A stretch of DNA of 64,000 nt, taken from positions 1 through 64,000 of the forward strand of contig NZ_BBLW01000007.1 of NCBI RefSeq assembly GCF_000971135.1, written 5' to 3'. Shown in pieces: positions 1-8,372 of this stretch. Under the pieces are notes generated by a model, which saw only the letters and a list, made by a program, of their open reading frames with translations, ran no database searches and was not told the DNA's origin. The stretch is from Demequina phytophila. GTDB lineage: Bacteria > Actinomycetota > Actinomycetes > Actinomycetales > Demequinaceae. A program made the translations under genes and the position numbers. Within the stretch, counting starts at the first letter, position 1. Every line of letters begins with the position of its first letter.

Positions 1-57
1 GGGGGTGAACGTGTCTGGGACGGCGTGTCGCGAGCAGGACCGTGCGCAGCGAAGCGA

Positions 58-951
58 TCACGCGCCGGCGGGGCCGCCCTCGGCCTCGAGCGCGAGCCGC
101 ACCGCCTCGACCGCGGGATCCAGCCGTGACGTCGCGCGCATCGCCGCGAACACCGTGCGCCGGGGCCCGCCCTCCAGCGGCATGAGCCGCGCGTCGATCC
201 CGGAGTACGCGACCATCAGGCCCGGCAGGATCGCGACCGCGAGGCCCTTCTCGACCAGCTGCACGTGGGCCTGGAGGTCCGAGCTTGCGAAGCGGACATC
301 CGGCTCGAAGCCCGCGAGCCGGCAGGTCTGCTCCGCGAAGTGGCGCGTGGCGGTGCCGTGCGGCTCCATCACCCAGGCCGCCTGGGAGAGGTCGCGCACG
401 GACGATGCGCCGGCCCAGTCCCCGCCGACGGCCAGCAGGAGCTCGTCCCGGACCAGCGGGCGGCGGACCACGCCGGGGTAGTGAGGGGCGGAGTGCTGCG
501 GGTACTCCTCGGCGACCACCAGGTCGTACTCCCGTGCCCATGTGTCCGCGAACGCCTCCTCGGGCTCGGTCTGGGTCACCACCACCCGGACGTCGGGGTG
601 GCTCTCCCGCAGGCGCAGGAGGGCGCCTGTCACCAGGGTGAGCGCGGCGGACTGGAACACGGCCAGCCGCACCGTTCCTGTGAGCCGTGCGGAGTCCGCG
701 TGGAGCTCCGCCTCCGCGACCTCCATGGTGTCGAGCAGCTCATGGGTGCGTGCGACCAGGCGCTCGCCGGCCGGTGTGAGCACCACGCCGCGGCCCGCGC
801 GGATGGTGAGAGGCACGCCCGCCTCGCGCTCGAGGGCGGCGAGCTGCTGGGACACGGCGGACGCGGTGTAGCCGAGCGCGTCGGCGGCGGCGGCGATGGT
901 GCCGCGCAGCGCGAGCTCCCGGAGGGCCACCAGACGGGTGAGATCGAGCAC
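58..951 (-). CDS. LysR-family transcriptional regulator
   Basis: A 297-residue DNA-binding regulator. An N-terminal winged helix-turn-helix (about residues 2-60, with TASAVSQQLAALERE as the recognition region) is followed by a LysR substrate-binding domain to the C-terminus. Length and layout are normal for LysR proteins. The GTG start at 951 has no Shine-Dalgarno sequence. A TATGCT box (958-963) ends 6 nt upstream, so the transcript is probably leaderless. The gene is divergent from the proline catabolic gene putA, and a perfect 16-bp palindrome lies between the two starts. Regulation of putA and of itself is therefore the likely role, since the PutA here has no DNA-binding domain of its own. 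The effector is not known from sequence; proline is an inference from context. Confidence 0.88.
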   Translation of the reverse strand: MLDLTRLVALRELALRGTIAAAADALGYTASAVSQQLAALEREAGVPLTIRAGRGVVLTPAGERLVARTHELLDTMEVAEAELHADSARLTGTVRLAVFQSAALTLVTGALLRLRESHPDVRVVVTQTEPEEAFADTWAREYDLVVAEEYPQHSAPHYPGVVRRPLVRDELLLAVGGDWAGASSVRDLSQAAWVMEPHGTATRHFAEQTCRLAGFEPDVRFASSDLQAHVQLVEKGLAVAILPGLMVAYSGIDARLMPLEGGPRRTVFAAMRATSRLDPAVEAVRLALEAEGGPAGA

Positions 952-971
952 CCATCAAGCATAAGCACGAC

Positions 972-987
972 TTACGAATATTCGTAA
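972..987. promoter_or_regulatory. Perfect palindrome between lysR and putA (operator candidate)
   Basis: TTACGAATATTCGTAA is a perfect 16-bp dyad in an AT-rich island between divergent starts. It sits just upstream of the TATGCT -10 box of the LysR gene and upstream of putA. The position fits a LysR binding site controlling both promoters. Confidence 0.6.
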
Positions 988-1051
988 GGCCACCGCGCTG
1001 GTGCTGTGGGGTCAACGCGGTCCACACTGTCTCGTCACCGTAAGGAGCCCC

Positions 1052-4000
1052 ATGACAACGTCCCCCGTCGCTCCCCAGCGCACGCACACCGCCGACGACA
1101 CGGTCGCCCAGGTGCGCGCCTGGCTCGAGGCCGCCCGTCACCACCGCATCGACGGCTCGGCGCGGCTCCTCGCGCGCATGCTGCGCGACCCCGAGGGGCT
1201 GCCGTTCCTCACCGACTTCGTCGACGGCATCGTGCGCCCCGAGGACACGGATGTGGCCGCCGCGAGCCTGCGCCGCCTGGTGCGCCGCGAGCACGGCTTC
1301 CTGCCCGCGTACCAGCGGGTCGCGCTGCGGGCGGGTGCGCTCGCCTCGCACGTCGCGCCGCACCTGGTGGTCGCCGCATGCCGACGCGTGGTGCGTGGCA
1401 TGGTCGGCCACCTGGTGGTCGACGCCACGGAGGAGCGGCTGGGCGCCGCGCTCGCCCGCCTGCGCGGTCGCGGCAGCGAGCTCAACCTCAACCTCCTGGG
1501 GGAGGCCGTCCTGGGGGCTGCCGAGGCCGACCGCCGCCTCGCGCGCACCCTCGCGCTGCTGCGCCGCGAGGACGTCGACTACGTCTCGCTCAAGGTCTCC
1601 GCCGCCGTCGCGCCCCACAGCCCCTGGGCCTTCGACGCGACCGTCGACGCGGTGGTCGACCGTCTCGCGCCGCTGTACGAGCTCGCCGCCGTCAAGGACG
1701 GCGCGTTCGTCAACCTCGACATGGAGGAGTACCGCGACCTCGACCTCACCGTCGCGGTCTTCACACGCCTGCTCGAGCGCCCCGGTCTCGAGCGACTCAC
1801 CGCCGGGATCGTGCTGCAGGCCTACCTCCCCGACTCGCTGGGCGCGATGCATCGCCTCCAGGACTGGGCCGCGGCGCGCGTGGCACGCGGGGGAGCGCCC
1901 ATCAAGGTCCGCCTGGTCAAGGGCGCGAACCTCTCGATGGAGCGCGTCGACGCCGAGCTCCACGGCTGGCCGCTCGCCACCTGGCACTCGAAGGAGGAGA
2001 CCGACGCGCATTACAAGCGGATCCTCGACTACGCGCTGACCCCCGAGCGCATCGCTCACGTCCGCCTCGGCGTCGCCGGCCATAACCTCTTCGACATCGC
2101 GCACGCGCTGCTCACCGCCCGCGACCGCGGCGTCGCGCGAGGCCTCGACTTCGAGATGCTCCTGGGCATGGGCGAGCACGTGGCCGCGGCCGTCGCGAAG
2201 GACGCCGGCCCGCTGCGCCTCTACACGCCCGTGGTGCATCCGGCGGAGTTCGACGTCGCCCTCGCGTACCTGGTGCGCCGCCTCGAGGAGGTCGCGAGCC
2301 CGGCCAACTTCATGTCGGCGCTGTTCGATCTCGAGGACGTCCTGACGTTCGACCGCGAGGAGAACCGGTTCCGCGCGTCACTGGCGCGCCTCCACGACGA
2401 CGTCCCCGCCTCGCATCGCGCGGTGCCGCGCCCCCCGGCCGGCGACAGGTTCGCCAACACGCCCGACACGGACGCCTCGCTGCCCGCGAGCCGCTCCTGG
2501 GCGCGCGACGTGCGCCGGCGCGCGGCGTCCACGGACGCCGGCCTCGCCACCCTCCGCGCCGCGCACGCGGAGGACGATGCGGCGGTCGCCGCGCACGTCG
2601 ACGCCGCCAAGGCGGGCGCACGCCGGTGGCAGTCCCTCCACCCCGAGAGCCGCGCGCGGCTCCTCCACGCCGCCGGCCGCGCGCTCGAGGCTCGCCGCGG
2701 CGACCTCGTCGCGGTCATGATGGCCGAGGCGGGCAAGACCATCGACCAGGCCGACCCCGAGGTGTCCGAGGCCGTCGACTTCGCGCACTACTATGCGGAG
2801 CGGTCGCTCGAGCTGCACCGCCTCGAGGGCGCCCGGCCCGTGCCGCGCGACGTCACCGTCGTCACCCCGCCGTGGAACTTCCCGGTGGCGATCCCCGCCG
2901 GTTCGACGCTCGCGGCCCTCGCCGCGGCATCGTCCGTGGTCCTCAAGCCCGCCGAGCAGTCCGCCCGCTGCGGCGCCCTCCTGGCGGAGATCCTGTGGGA
3001 CGCCGGCATCCCGCGCGACGCCCTGCGGCTGGTGGACATCGACGAGCCCGGGATCGAGGCGGGGCTGGGCGACACGCTGCTGCGCCACCCCGCGGTCGAC
3101 CAGGTGATCCTCACCGGCGCGTACGAGACGGGCGAGCTGTTCCACCGCGTGCGGCCCGGCCTACGGCTGTTCGCGGAGACGTCGGGCAAGAACGCGATCG
3201 TGGTGACCCCGAGCGCCGACCTCGACCTCGCCGCCCGTGACGTGGTGCAGTCGGCCTTCGGCCATGCGGGCCAGAAGTGCTCCGCGGCCTCGCTCGTGAT
3301 CCTCGTCGGCTCGGTGGGCACATCGCGGCGCTTCCTCACACAGCTCGAGGACGCGGTGCGCTCGCTCACCGTCGGCGACGCGCAGGGCGAGGACACGCAG
3401 ATGGGACCGGTGATCGAGCCCGCGTGCGGCAAGCTGCTGAGGGCGCTCACCACGCTGGAGGCGGGGGAGCGGTGGCTGGTCGAGCCGCGCCGCCTCGACG
3501 CGGACGGCCGCGTCTGGACGCCCGGGGTGCGCACCGGCGTCGCGCCCGGATCGTGGTTCCACCTCACGGAATGCTTCGGGCCCGTCCTGGGCATCATGAC
3601 CGCGCGCACGCTGGACGAGGCGATCGCGCTGCAGAACGCCGTCGCGTACGGCCTCACCGCCGGCATCCACTCGCTCGACGCCGAGGAGGTCCAGCGGTGG
3701 CTTGCGGCCGTCGAGGCCGGCAACCTCTACGTGAACCGCGGGATTACCGGGGCCATCGTGCAACGCCAGCCCTTCGGCGGCTGGAAGCGCTCGGTCGTGG
3801 GTCCCACCGCCAAGGCGGGCGGGCCGTCGTACCTCGTCGGCCTGACCGGGTGGGAGCGCGTGGCGGTCGATCGCGAGGACCCGCCCGTCCTCGCCGTGGT
3901 GCGCGACGCGCCGGCATGGGTGCGGGCGGCGGCCGCCGCCGACGCGCGTGCGTGGCGCGTAGGGTTCGGCGCCGCGATCGACCGCAGCGGTCTCGCCGCC

Positions 4001-4417
4001 GAGCACGACGCGCTCCGCTACGCGCCCGCGACCACCGAGATCCGCTGGGACGGCGTCGACAAGTGGGACCTGGTCCGGGTGCTGGCCGCGCGCATCCGCG
4101 CGGGCGGCACCGGCGGTGTGTCGAGCGCGGTCGAGCTCACCCCGGCGTTCACGCGTCGCCTCGACGAGGCCGGCGTGCCGTGGCGGGTCGAGACGGAGAC
4201 CCAGCTGATCGAGCGGATCGCTGGGGACGGCGCGCGCGTGCGCGCGGTGGGCGTCGCGCCCGCGCAGCGGCCCGATCTGGCGGTCTACGACGCCCCCGTG
4301 ACGGGAGCGCCCGAGGTCGAGCTGCTGCCGTTCGTGCGGGAGCAGGCGGTCGCGGTGACGATGCACCGGTTCGGCACGCCGTGGCCGGTCGCCGACGCGG
4401 TGGTCGCTGGCCTGTAG
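1052..4417 (+). CDS. putA: Bifunctional proline dehydrogenase / L-glutamate gamma-semialdehyde dehydrogenase (PutA)
   Basis: Oxidises proline to glutamate in two steps: FAD-dependent proline dehydrogenase, then NAD-dependent P5C dehydrogenase. The protein has 1121 residues. The N-terminal half is the PRODH barrel (NLDMEEYRDLDL, VRLVKGANLSMERVD). The second half is an aldehyde dehydrogenase with VTPPWNFPV near residue 603, general-base Glu709 (AETSGKN) and catalytic Cys743 (GHAGQKCSA); the 34-residue spacing between them is the usual one. The last ~150 residues form an additional C-terminal region. There is no N-terminal ribbon-helix-helix domain, so this PutA should not repress its own promoter. 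ATG at 1052 is chosen because AAGGAG lies 5 nt upstream (1042-1047). The divergent LysR gene is the likely regulator. Confidence 0.95.
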   Translation: MTTSPVAPQRTHTADDTVAQVRAWLEAARHHRIDGSARLLARMLRDPEGLPFLTDFVDGIVRPEDTDVAAASLRRLVRREHGFLPAYQRVALRAGALASHVAPHLVVAACRRVVRGMVGHLVVDATEERLGAALARLRGRGSELNLNLLGEAVLGAAEADRRLARTLALLRREDVDYVSLKVSAAVAPHSPWAFDATVDAVVDRLAPLYELAAVKDGAFVNLDMEEYRDLDLTVAVFTRLLERPGLERLTAGIVLQAYLPDSLGAMHRLQDWAAARVARGGAPIKVRLVKGANLSMERVDAELHGWPLATWHSKEETDAHYKRILDYALTPERIAHVRLGVAGHNLFDIAHALLTARDRGVARGLDFEMLLGMGEHVAAAVAKDAGPLRLYTPVVHPAEFDVALAYLVRRLEEVASPANFMSALFDLEDVLTFDREENRFRASLARLHDDVPASHRAVPRPPAGDRFANTPDTDASLPASRSWARDVRRRAASTDAGLATLRAAHAEDDAAVAAHVDAAKAGARRWQSLHPESRARLLHAAGRALEARRGDLVAVMMAEAGKTIDQADPEVSEAVDFAHYYAERSLELHRLEGARPVPRDVTVVTPPWNFPVAIPAGSTLAALAAASSVVLKPAEQSARCGALLAEILWDAGIPRDALRLVDIDEPGIEAGLGDTLLRHPAVDQVILTGAYETGELFHRVRPGLRLFAETSGKNAIVVTPSADLDLAARDVVQSAFGHAGQKCSAASLVILVGSVGTSRRFLTQLEDAVRSLTVGDAQGEDTQMGPVIEPACGKLLRALTTLEAGERWLVEPRRLDADGRVWTPGVRTGVAPGSWFHLTECFGPVLGIMTARTLDEAIALQNAVAYGLTAGIHSLDAEEVQRWLAAVEAGNLYVNRGITGAIVQRQPFGGWKRSVVGPTAKAGGPSYLVGLTGWERVAVDREDPPVLAVVRDAPAWVRAAAAADARAWRVGFGAAIDRSGLAAEHDALRYAPATTEIRWDGVDKWDLVRVLAARIRAGGTGGVSSAVELTPAFTRRLDEAGVPWRVETETQLIERIAGDGARVRAVGVAPAQRPDLAVYDAPVTGAPEVELLPFVREQAVAVTMHRFGTPWPVADAVVAGL

Positions 4418-4436
4418 CAGGGCGTGCGGCGGCGGC

Positions 4437-5534
4437 CTACCGGCCGAGCAGCTCGGCGATCGCCTTCGCGGTGACGCGGGCCGCGCGGTTGGAGGAGATG
4501 GTGGAGGCCTGCGGGCCGTAGCCGGCGAGGAACAGTCCCGACTCGCCGCGCACCCGGCCGTCCTCGACCACGATGCCCCCGGCATCGTTCACCACGCCCA
4601 GGGGACGCAGGTGCGCCACCTCGGGACGGAAGCCCGTGGCCCAGATGACGGCGTCCAGGTCGATCGTCTGGTCCTCGCGCGTGATGACGCCGGTCTCCGT
4701 CATCTCGGCGAACATCGGCAGCCGCTCGAGGCGGCCGGCGGACTCGAGCCGGCGCACCAGGGCCGACCGGGGCAGTCCGGTGACGGAGACGATCGACGGC
4801 AGCGGGCGACCCTCGCGTGCCGCCTCGTCCTGGATGGCGACGGCGACGCGGCCACGCTCGGGGGAGAGCTCGTCCTCCTCGTCGTGGAACGTCGGGTTGC
4901 GACGCGTGAACCACCTCACGTCGGCGGCCACGTCGCCCACCTCGTCGAGGAAGGTGAGCGCCGAGGTCCCGCCACCCACCACCGCGACGCGCATCCCCGC
5001 GAACGCGGCGGCGCCGGGATAGTCCGCGGTGGTGGTCTGGAGGCCGCGGAACAGGTCGCGACCGGGCATGAACGGGACGCGCGGGCTGGTCCATGTGCCG
5101 GCGGCGGAGACCACCACTCGCGCGGTGACGGAGGCGACCGCCGACCCGGTGGCGGCGTCGACACGGTACCCGTCGCCCCACCGGGTGACGCGCGTGACGG
5201 TCACGGGACGCAGCACGTCGATGCCGTGGCGCTCCTCGTAGCTGCCGTAGTACTCCGAGACCACCTCGCGGGCCGGCCGGTCTCCGGGTGCCGTCGTGAA
5301 GGACAGGCCCGTGTCGGACATGCCGGGAAGGTCGTGGAGGTGATGCGTGCCGCCGAGCGTCAGCGAGCTCCAGCGGTGCTGCCAGGCGCCGCCCGGGCCG
5401 GGTCCGCGGTCGAGCACCACCAGGTCCCTCCCGCTTGCCAGGCCCCTGCGGCCCAGGTGGTACGCCACGGCGAGGCCGGCCTGGCCGGCCCCGATGACGA
5501 CGACGTCGGCGGACAGGTTCGACGGGTCGGGCAT
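4437..5534 (-). CDS. Flavin-containing monooxygenase / NAD(P)-binding FAD oxidoreductase
   Basis: A 365-residue two-dinucleotide-binding flavoprotein. The FAD site is VVIGAGQAGLAVAYHLG at about residues 11-27. A second Rossmann motif, VAVVGGGTSALTFLDE, lies near residue 170, and the ATGFRPE motif typical of FMO/CzcO-like proteins lies near residue 295. The substrate cannot be told. The gene is convergent with putA (20 nt between stops) and downstream of a minus-strand MarR gene. The ATG has no Shine-Dalgarno sequence, but TACTGT (5541-5546) ends 6 nt before it, so translation is probably leaderless. Confidence 0.85.
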   Translation of the reverse strand: MPDPSNLSADVVVIGAGQAGLAVAYHLGRRGLASGRDLVVLDRGPGPGGAWQHRWSSLTLGGTHHLHDLPGMSDTGLSFTTAPGDRPAREVVSEYYGSYEERHGIDVLRPVTVTRVTRWGDGYRVDAATGSAVASVTARVVVSAAGTWTSPRVPFMPGRDLFRGLQTTTADYPGAAAFAGMRVAVVGGGTSALTFLDEVGDVAADVRWFTRRNPTFHDEEDELSPERGRVAVAIQDEAAREGRPLPSIVSVTGLPRSALVRRLESAGRLERLPMFAEMTETGVITREDQTIDLDAVIWATGFRPEVAHLRPLGVVNDAGGIVVEDGRVRGESGLFLAGYGPQASTISSNRAARVTAKAIAELLGR

Positions 5535-5582
5535 GGGTTTACAGTACGGGCTCGCGTGCCGGGTCAGGTCAGGCGCGACGGG

Positions 5583-6113
5583 TCACGATGCGGCGGTCGC
5601 AGCGACGTCCGCGCGCAGCCCCAACTCGATGCCCAGGCGGTCGATCTCGGCCCGGCAGCTGGTGGCCGGCGAGGCGTCCAGGACGCGGAGCGCGAACCGT
5701 CCGATCGCCTCGGACTCCTCGGCAGGAAGGACGTCGACCAGGCTCTGCTTGAGGTGGCTGGCGAACACGGGCAGCGCCGCGTCGAGCGCGCCGCGCCCCG
5801 CGGCACCCATCTCGACCCAGGTGCCGCGATGGTCCTCCGCGCAGGTCACGCGCCGCACGAGCGCGCGGGCCTCCATGCGCGACACGTGATGCGAGATGCG
5901 TGACTTCTCCCAGCCCAGCATCTCGCCGAGCTCGCCCGCTCGCAGGCGCCCGTCGGGCGACGCGTCGAGCGCCATGAGGATGTCGAGATCGGGCACCGAG
6001 ATGCCGACCGCACCCTGGAGCCGCTGCTCGAGACCCATGACGAGGCGGCGTCCCATCAGCGCGAGGGCGCGCCACAGCGCGAGGTCGCGAGGCGCGGGAG
6101 CGGTGCTGGTCAC
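5583..6113 (-). CDS. MarR-family transcriptional regulator
   Basis: A 176-residue protein with a MarR winged helix: LRAGELGEMLGWEKSRISHHVSRMEARALVRR-type core around residues 57-88, followed by a wing containing EDHRG. Such proteins bind as dimers to short palindromes and often sense phenolic compounds. Here the ligand and targets are unknown. The GTG start at 6113 has TACCAT (6120-6125) ending 6 nt upstream and no Shine-Dalgarno sequence, which indicates a leaderless transcript. It may control the flavin oxidoreductase 48 nt downstream in the same direction. Confidence 0.85.
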   Translation of the reverse strand: MTSTAPAPRDLALWRALALMGRRLVMGLEQRLQGAVGISVPDLDILMALDASPDGRLRAGELGEMLGWEKSRISHHVSRMEARALVRRVTCAEDHRGTWVEMGAAGRGALDAALPVFASHLKQSLVDVLPAEESEAIGRFALRVLDASPATSCRAEIDRLGIELGLRADVAATAAS

Positions 6114-6188
6114 GCCCCCATGGTAGAGGCGGCCGCAGACGGTGTCACGGAGGCCCGCGGCGCGCTCGCACCGACGTCCGGTGCCACC

Positions 6189-6194
6189 TAGGCT
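6189..6194 (+). promoter_or_regulatory. -10 box TAGGCT for the 49-residue protein gene
   Basis: TAGGCT lies 35 nt before the ATG at 6230. It matches the recurrent -10 box of this window. It would give a roughly 29-nt leader that includes the ribosome-binding site ACGGAGGTGG. Confidence 0.45.
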
Positions 6195-6229
6195 GGAGGA
6201 GTCCCCTGAACCAGCGACGGAGGTGGATC

Positions 6230-6379
6230 ATGAACGACGACAGCGTGCGCGACACTCGCCACTACAAGTTCGAGCAGATCAAGGCCAAGGAGCTCGCGCG
6301 CGGGGCGAGCGAGGACGAGGCCACGAGGATCGCCGCGGAGACCGTGGACAAGGTGATGGAGCAGGAGTCCTCCTCCTGA
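6230..6379 (+). CDS. Small helical protein of unknown function (49 aa)
   Basis: An ORF of 49 codons, starting MNDDSVRDTRHYKFEQ and ending in three serines. It is preceded by a clear ribosome-binding site (GGAGGTGG, 5 nt before ATG), which supports translation. Composition is charged and alanine-rich and predicts helix throughout: KFEQIKAKELARGASEDEA, then ATRIAAETVDKVMEQ. No signal peptide or membrane segment. I do not recognise the family. It has its own -10 box and sits just upstream of the lipid transferase gene in the same direction. Confidence 0.7.
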   Translation: MNDDSVRDTRHYKFEQIKAKELARGASEDEATRIAAETVDKVMEQESSS

Positions 6380-6429
6380 CGCGGGTCCAACATGATCCCC
6401 GGTGAGAACCTCCCCCTAGACTGAGCCGC

Positions 6430-7074
6430 GTGGAAGCCGTCGAACACCCCAGGCACGGGCACGTGCACCCGGTCCCGTCGACCGCGGTCTGGACGGTCCC
6501 GAACGCCATCAGCGCGCTGCGCCTCATCCTGATCGCGGTCTTCGGCGCGCTGCTGGGCGCGGAGAAGGATGGCTGGGCCATCGTCGCGCTCGCCGCGGCG
6601 GGCATCAGCGACTTCCTCGACGGGTTCCTCGCGCGTCGCTGGGGACAGGTGACGCGCCTCGGTCGGCTCCTCGACCCGGCGGCGGACCGTCTCCTCACGG
6701 TCGCGGTGGTGCTCGGGCTCGCGTTCCGGGACATCATCCCGTGGTGGCTGGTCGCGGTGCTGCTGGCGCGCGACCTCATGGTGGGCGCCTTCCTGCTGGT
6801 CGCGCACCACCATCACCTCGAGTCGCCGCAGGTGACCTACGTGGGCAAGGTCGCGACGGCCATGCTCTACGTGTTCCTCCCGATGGCCTACCTGGTCCGC
6901 GTCGCGTTCCCCGAGTGGGGCTCGCTGCACGGCATCGCCATCGTGGGCGCCGCGTGCGCCGCGGTCCTGTACTGGTACTCCGGGATCGGCTACGTGAGGG
7001 ACATCCGCGCCCGTACGGCCGCGGTTCGCGCGCGTGGCGAGGTGTCGGAAGAGGGCCCGGCGGGCCTAGGATGA
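6430..7074 (+). CDS. CDP-alcohol phosphatidyltransferase family membrane protein
   Basis: A 214-residue integral membrane enzyme that transfers a phosphatidyl group from CDP-diacylglycerol to an alcohol. The full signature D-G-x2-A-R-x8-G-x3-D-x3-D is visible around residues 62-84 (DGFLAR, then GRLLDPAAD). About five further hydrophobic segments follow. The acceptor (glycerol phosphate, inositol phosphate or another alcohol) cannot be assigned. Mycobacteria have a PgsA paralogue (pgsA2) close to the garA cluster, so the neighbourhood is conserved. The GTG start at 6430 has no Shine-Dalgarno sequence; TAGACT (6417-6422) ends 7 nt upstream, a leaderless arrangement. Confidence 0.88.
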   Translation: MEAVEHPRHGHVHPVPSTAVWTVPNAISALRLILIAVFGALLGAEKDGWAIVALAAAGISDFLDGFLARRWGQVTRLGRLLDPAADRLLTVAVVLGLAFRDIIPWWLVAVLLARDLMVGAFLLVAHHHHLESPQVTYVGKVATAMLYVFLPMAYLVRVAFPEWGSLHGIAIVGAACAAVLYWYSGIGYVRDIRARTAAVRARGEVSEEGPAGLG

Positions 7075-7104
7075 GCAGCGACCGATCGACCCGAAGGAGG
7101 CGTC

Positions 7105-7527
7105 ATGACGTATGACGAGAGCCCCGTCGAGCGGACCATGTCGCTCGACTCCGCGGCACCCCTGGACGAGTCCACCCCGGCCGCGCCGAGCGGACAGGAT
7201 GAGGCGGCCATCCAGGCGCTCGGCCCCGACCACGCCCTGCTGATCGTCCACCACGGCCCCAACCTCGGAGCGCGGTTCCTGCTCGACGTCGACGTGACCA
7301 CCGCGGGCCGTTCGGTGAAGTCCGACATCTTCCTCGACGACGTCACGGTCAGCCGCGAGCACGCCCAGTTCATCCGCGACGGTCATGACTTCTTCGTGCG
7401 CGACCAGGGCTCGCTCAACGGCACCTACGTGAATCGCGAGAACGTCTCGGAGCGCAGGCTCGCCGCCGGCGACGAGGTGCAGATCGGCAAGTACCGCCTC
7501 ACGTTCCACCCCGGCACGCAGGCCTGA
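7105..7527 (+). CDS. garA: FHA-domain signalling protein, GarA/OdhI-like
   Basis: A 140-residue protein with a C-terminal forkhead-associated domain (about residues 45-135) that has the phosphothreonine-binding residues: GRS, SREHAQF and GSLNGTYVN. GarA/OdhI proteins bind and inhibit 2-oxoglutarate dehydrogenase unless phosphorylated by Ser/Thr kinases. The position immediately before FtsR and a second MerR gene matches mycobacterial Rv1827-Rv1828-Rv1830, which supports the assignment. The N-terminal tail has ERTMS near residue 10 in place of the classical ETTSVF phosphorylation motif, so the kinase site is diverged. A strong ribosome-binding site (AAGGAGG) precedes the ATG at 7105. Confidence 0.87.
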   Translation: MTYDESPVERTMSLDSAAPLDESTPAAPSGQDEAAIQALGPDHALLIVHHGPNLGARFLLDVDVTTAGRSVKSDIFLDDVTVSREHAQFIRDGHDFFVRDQGSLNGTYVNRENVSERRLAAGDEVQIGKYRLTFHPGTQA

Positions 7528-7530
7528 CGC

Positions 7531-8280
7531 ATGGCGCAGGCCGCGCGTCGCACGGCGGCGTCCTCCTCGTCCGTCGGTGCGGAGAGCCGGGACGCACGTT
7601 CGTTCGAGGCGCTCTCGGGCACCTGGCCTCACGCGCTGTCGCATGAGCCGATGCTCCGTGTCAGCGACGTGCTGCAGCTGGTCCAGCCGCAGTTCCCGAC
7701 GCTCACCCCGTCGAAGCTGCGGTTCCTCGACTCGCACGGCCTCGTCACCCCCGGACGCACCGCGTCGGGCTACCGCCAGTACTCGCCGGCCGACGTCGAG
7801 CGGCTGAGGTTCGTCCTGCGTCAGCAGCGCGACCACTACCGTCCGCTCACGGTGATCCGCGAGCAGCTCGAGGCGCTCGACTCCGGCCGCCTGCACGAGC
7901 CGGTCACCCTCACCGAGATCGGCGAGACTCCCGACGACTACCTGACCTCCGCCGCCGTCGCCGAGCGCGGGGGAGTGTCGCCCGACACGCTCGCGGCGCT
8001 CGAGGACGCCGGGATCGTGGCGCGCTCCGTCCCCGACGGATTCGAGCCCGCGGTGCTGCCCGTGGTGGTCGCCTCCGCGGCCTACCTCCAGGCCGGCGGG
8101 GACGTCCGCGCCCTGCGCACGCTCGTGCTGGCTGCCCGCCGCGAGGCGGACCGTGCCGAGGCCATCTCCGCGCCGCTGCGCCGCAAGGGCGGGGGAGAGG
8201 CGGAGGCCGCCGCCGGCGACTTCGGTGAGGCCGCCATCGCCGCGTTCTCCGCCGTGGTGCGCCATCAGGTGGGAGGATAG
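7531..8280 (+). CDS. ftsR: MerR-family regulator FtsR (Rv1828-like)
   Basis: A 249-residue regulator with a MerR winged helix beginning near residue 41 (LRVSDVLQLVQ, then SKLRFLDSHGLVTPGR and GYRQYSPADVERL). It has no metal-binding cysteines. A long C-terminal effector region follows. The homologue in Corynebacterium activates ftsZ transcription, and the garA-ftsR order is widely conserved. Only 3 nt separate it from the FHA gene, so the two are co-transcribed. The first ~40 residues are low-complexity. The ribosome-binding site for ATG 7531 is weak, and the internal ATG at 7651 is a possible alternative start. Confidence 0.82.
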   Translation: MAQAARRTAASSSSVGAESRDARSFEALSGTWPHALSHEPMLRVSDVLQLVQPQFPTLTPSKLRFLDSHGLVTPGRTASGYRQYSPADVERLRFVLRQQRDHYRPLTVIREQLEALDSGRLHEPVTLTEIGETPDDYLTSAAVAERGGVSPDTLAALEDAGIVARSVPDGFEPAVLPVVVASAAYLQAGGDVRALRTLVLAARREADRAEAISAPLRRKGGGEAEAAAGDFGEAAIAAFSAVVRHQVGG

Positions 8281-8312
8281 GGACGGCGTCGCGCGACACG
8301 TGCGCGCGGTCG

Positions 8313-8341
8313 TTGACCCGGCCCCTCGCCAGCCCTAACGT
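8313..8341 (+). promoter_or_regulatory. Sigma-A-type promoter of the second MerR gene
   Basis: TTGACC (8313-8318), exactly 17 nt, then TAACGT (8336-8341). This is the best vegetative promoter in the window. Transcription would start near 8348, 25 nt before the ATG. AGGTTGAACCT (8350-8360), a near-palindrome, lies at the start site and could be an autoregulatory operator. Confidence 0.65.
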
Positions 8342-8372
8342 TTGAGTGAAGGTTGAACCTAGGAGGAGTTTG

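Noticed and set aside
1..57. Possible 3' end of another gene at the left edge
   Set aside because: Too short to assign a frame or product; no stop or motif gives support.
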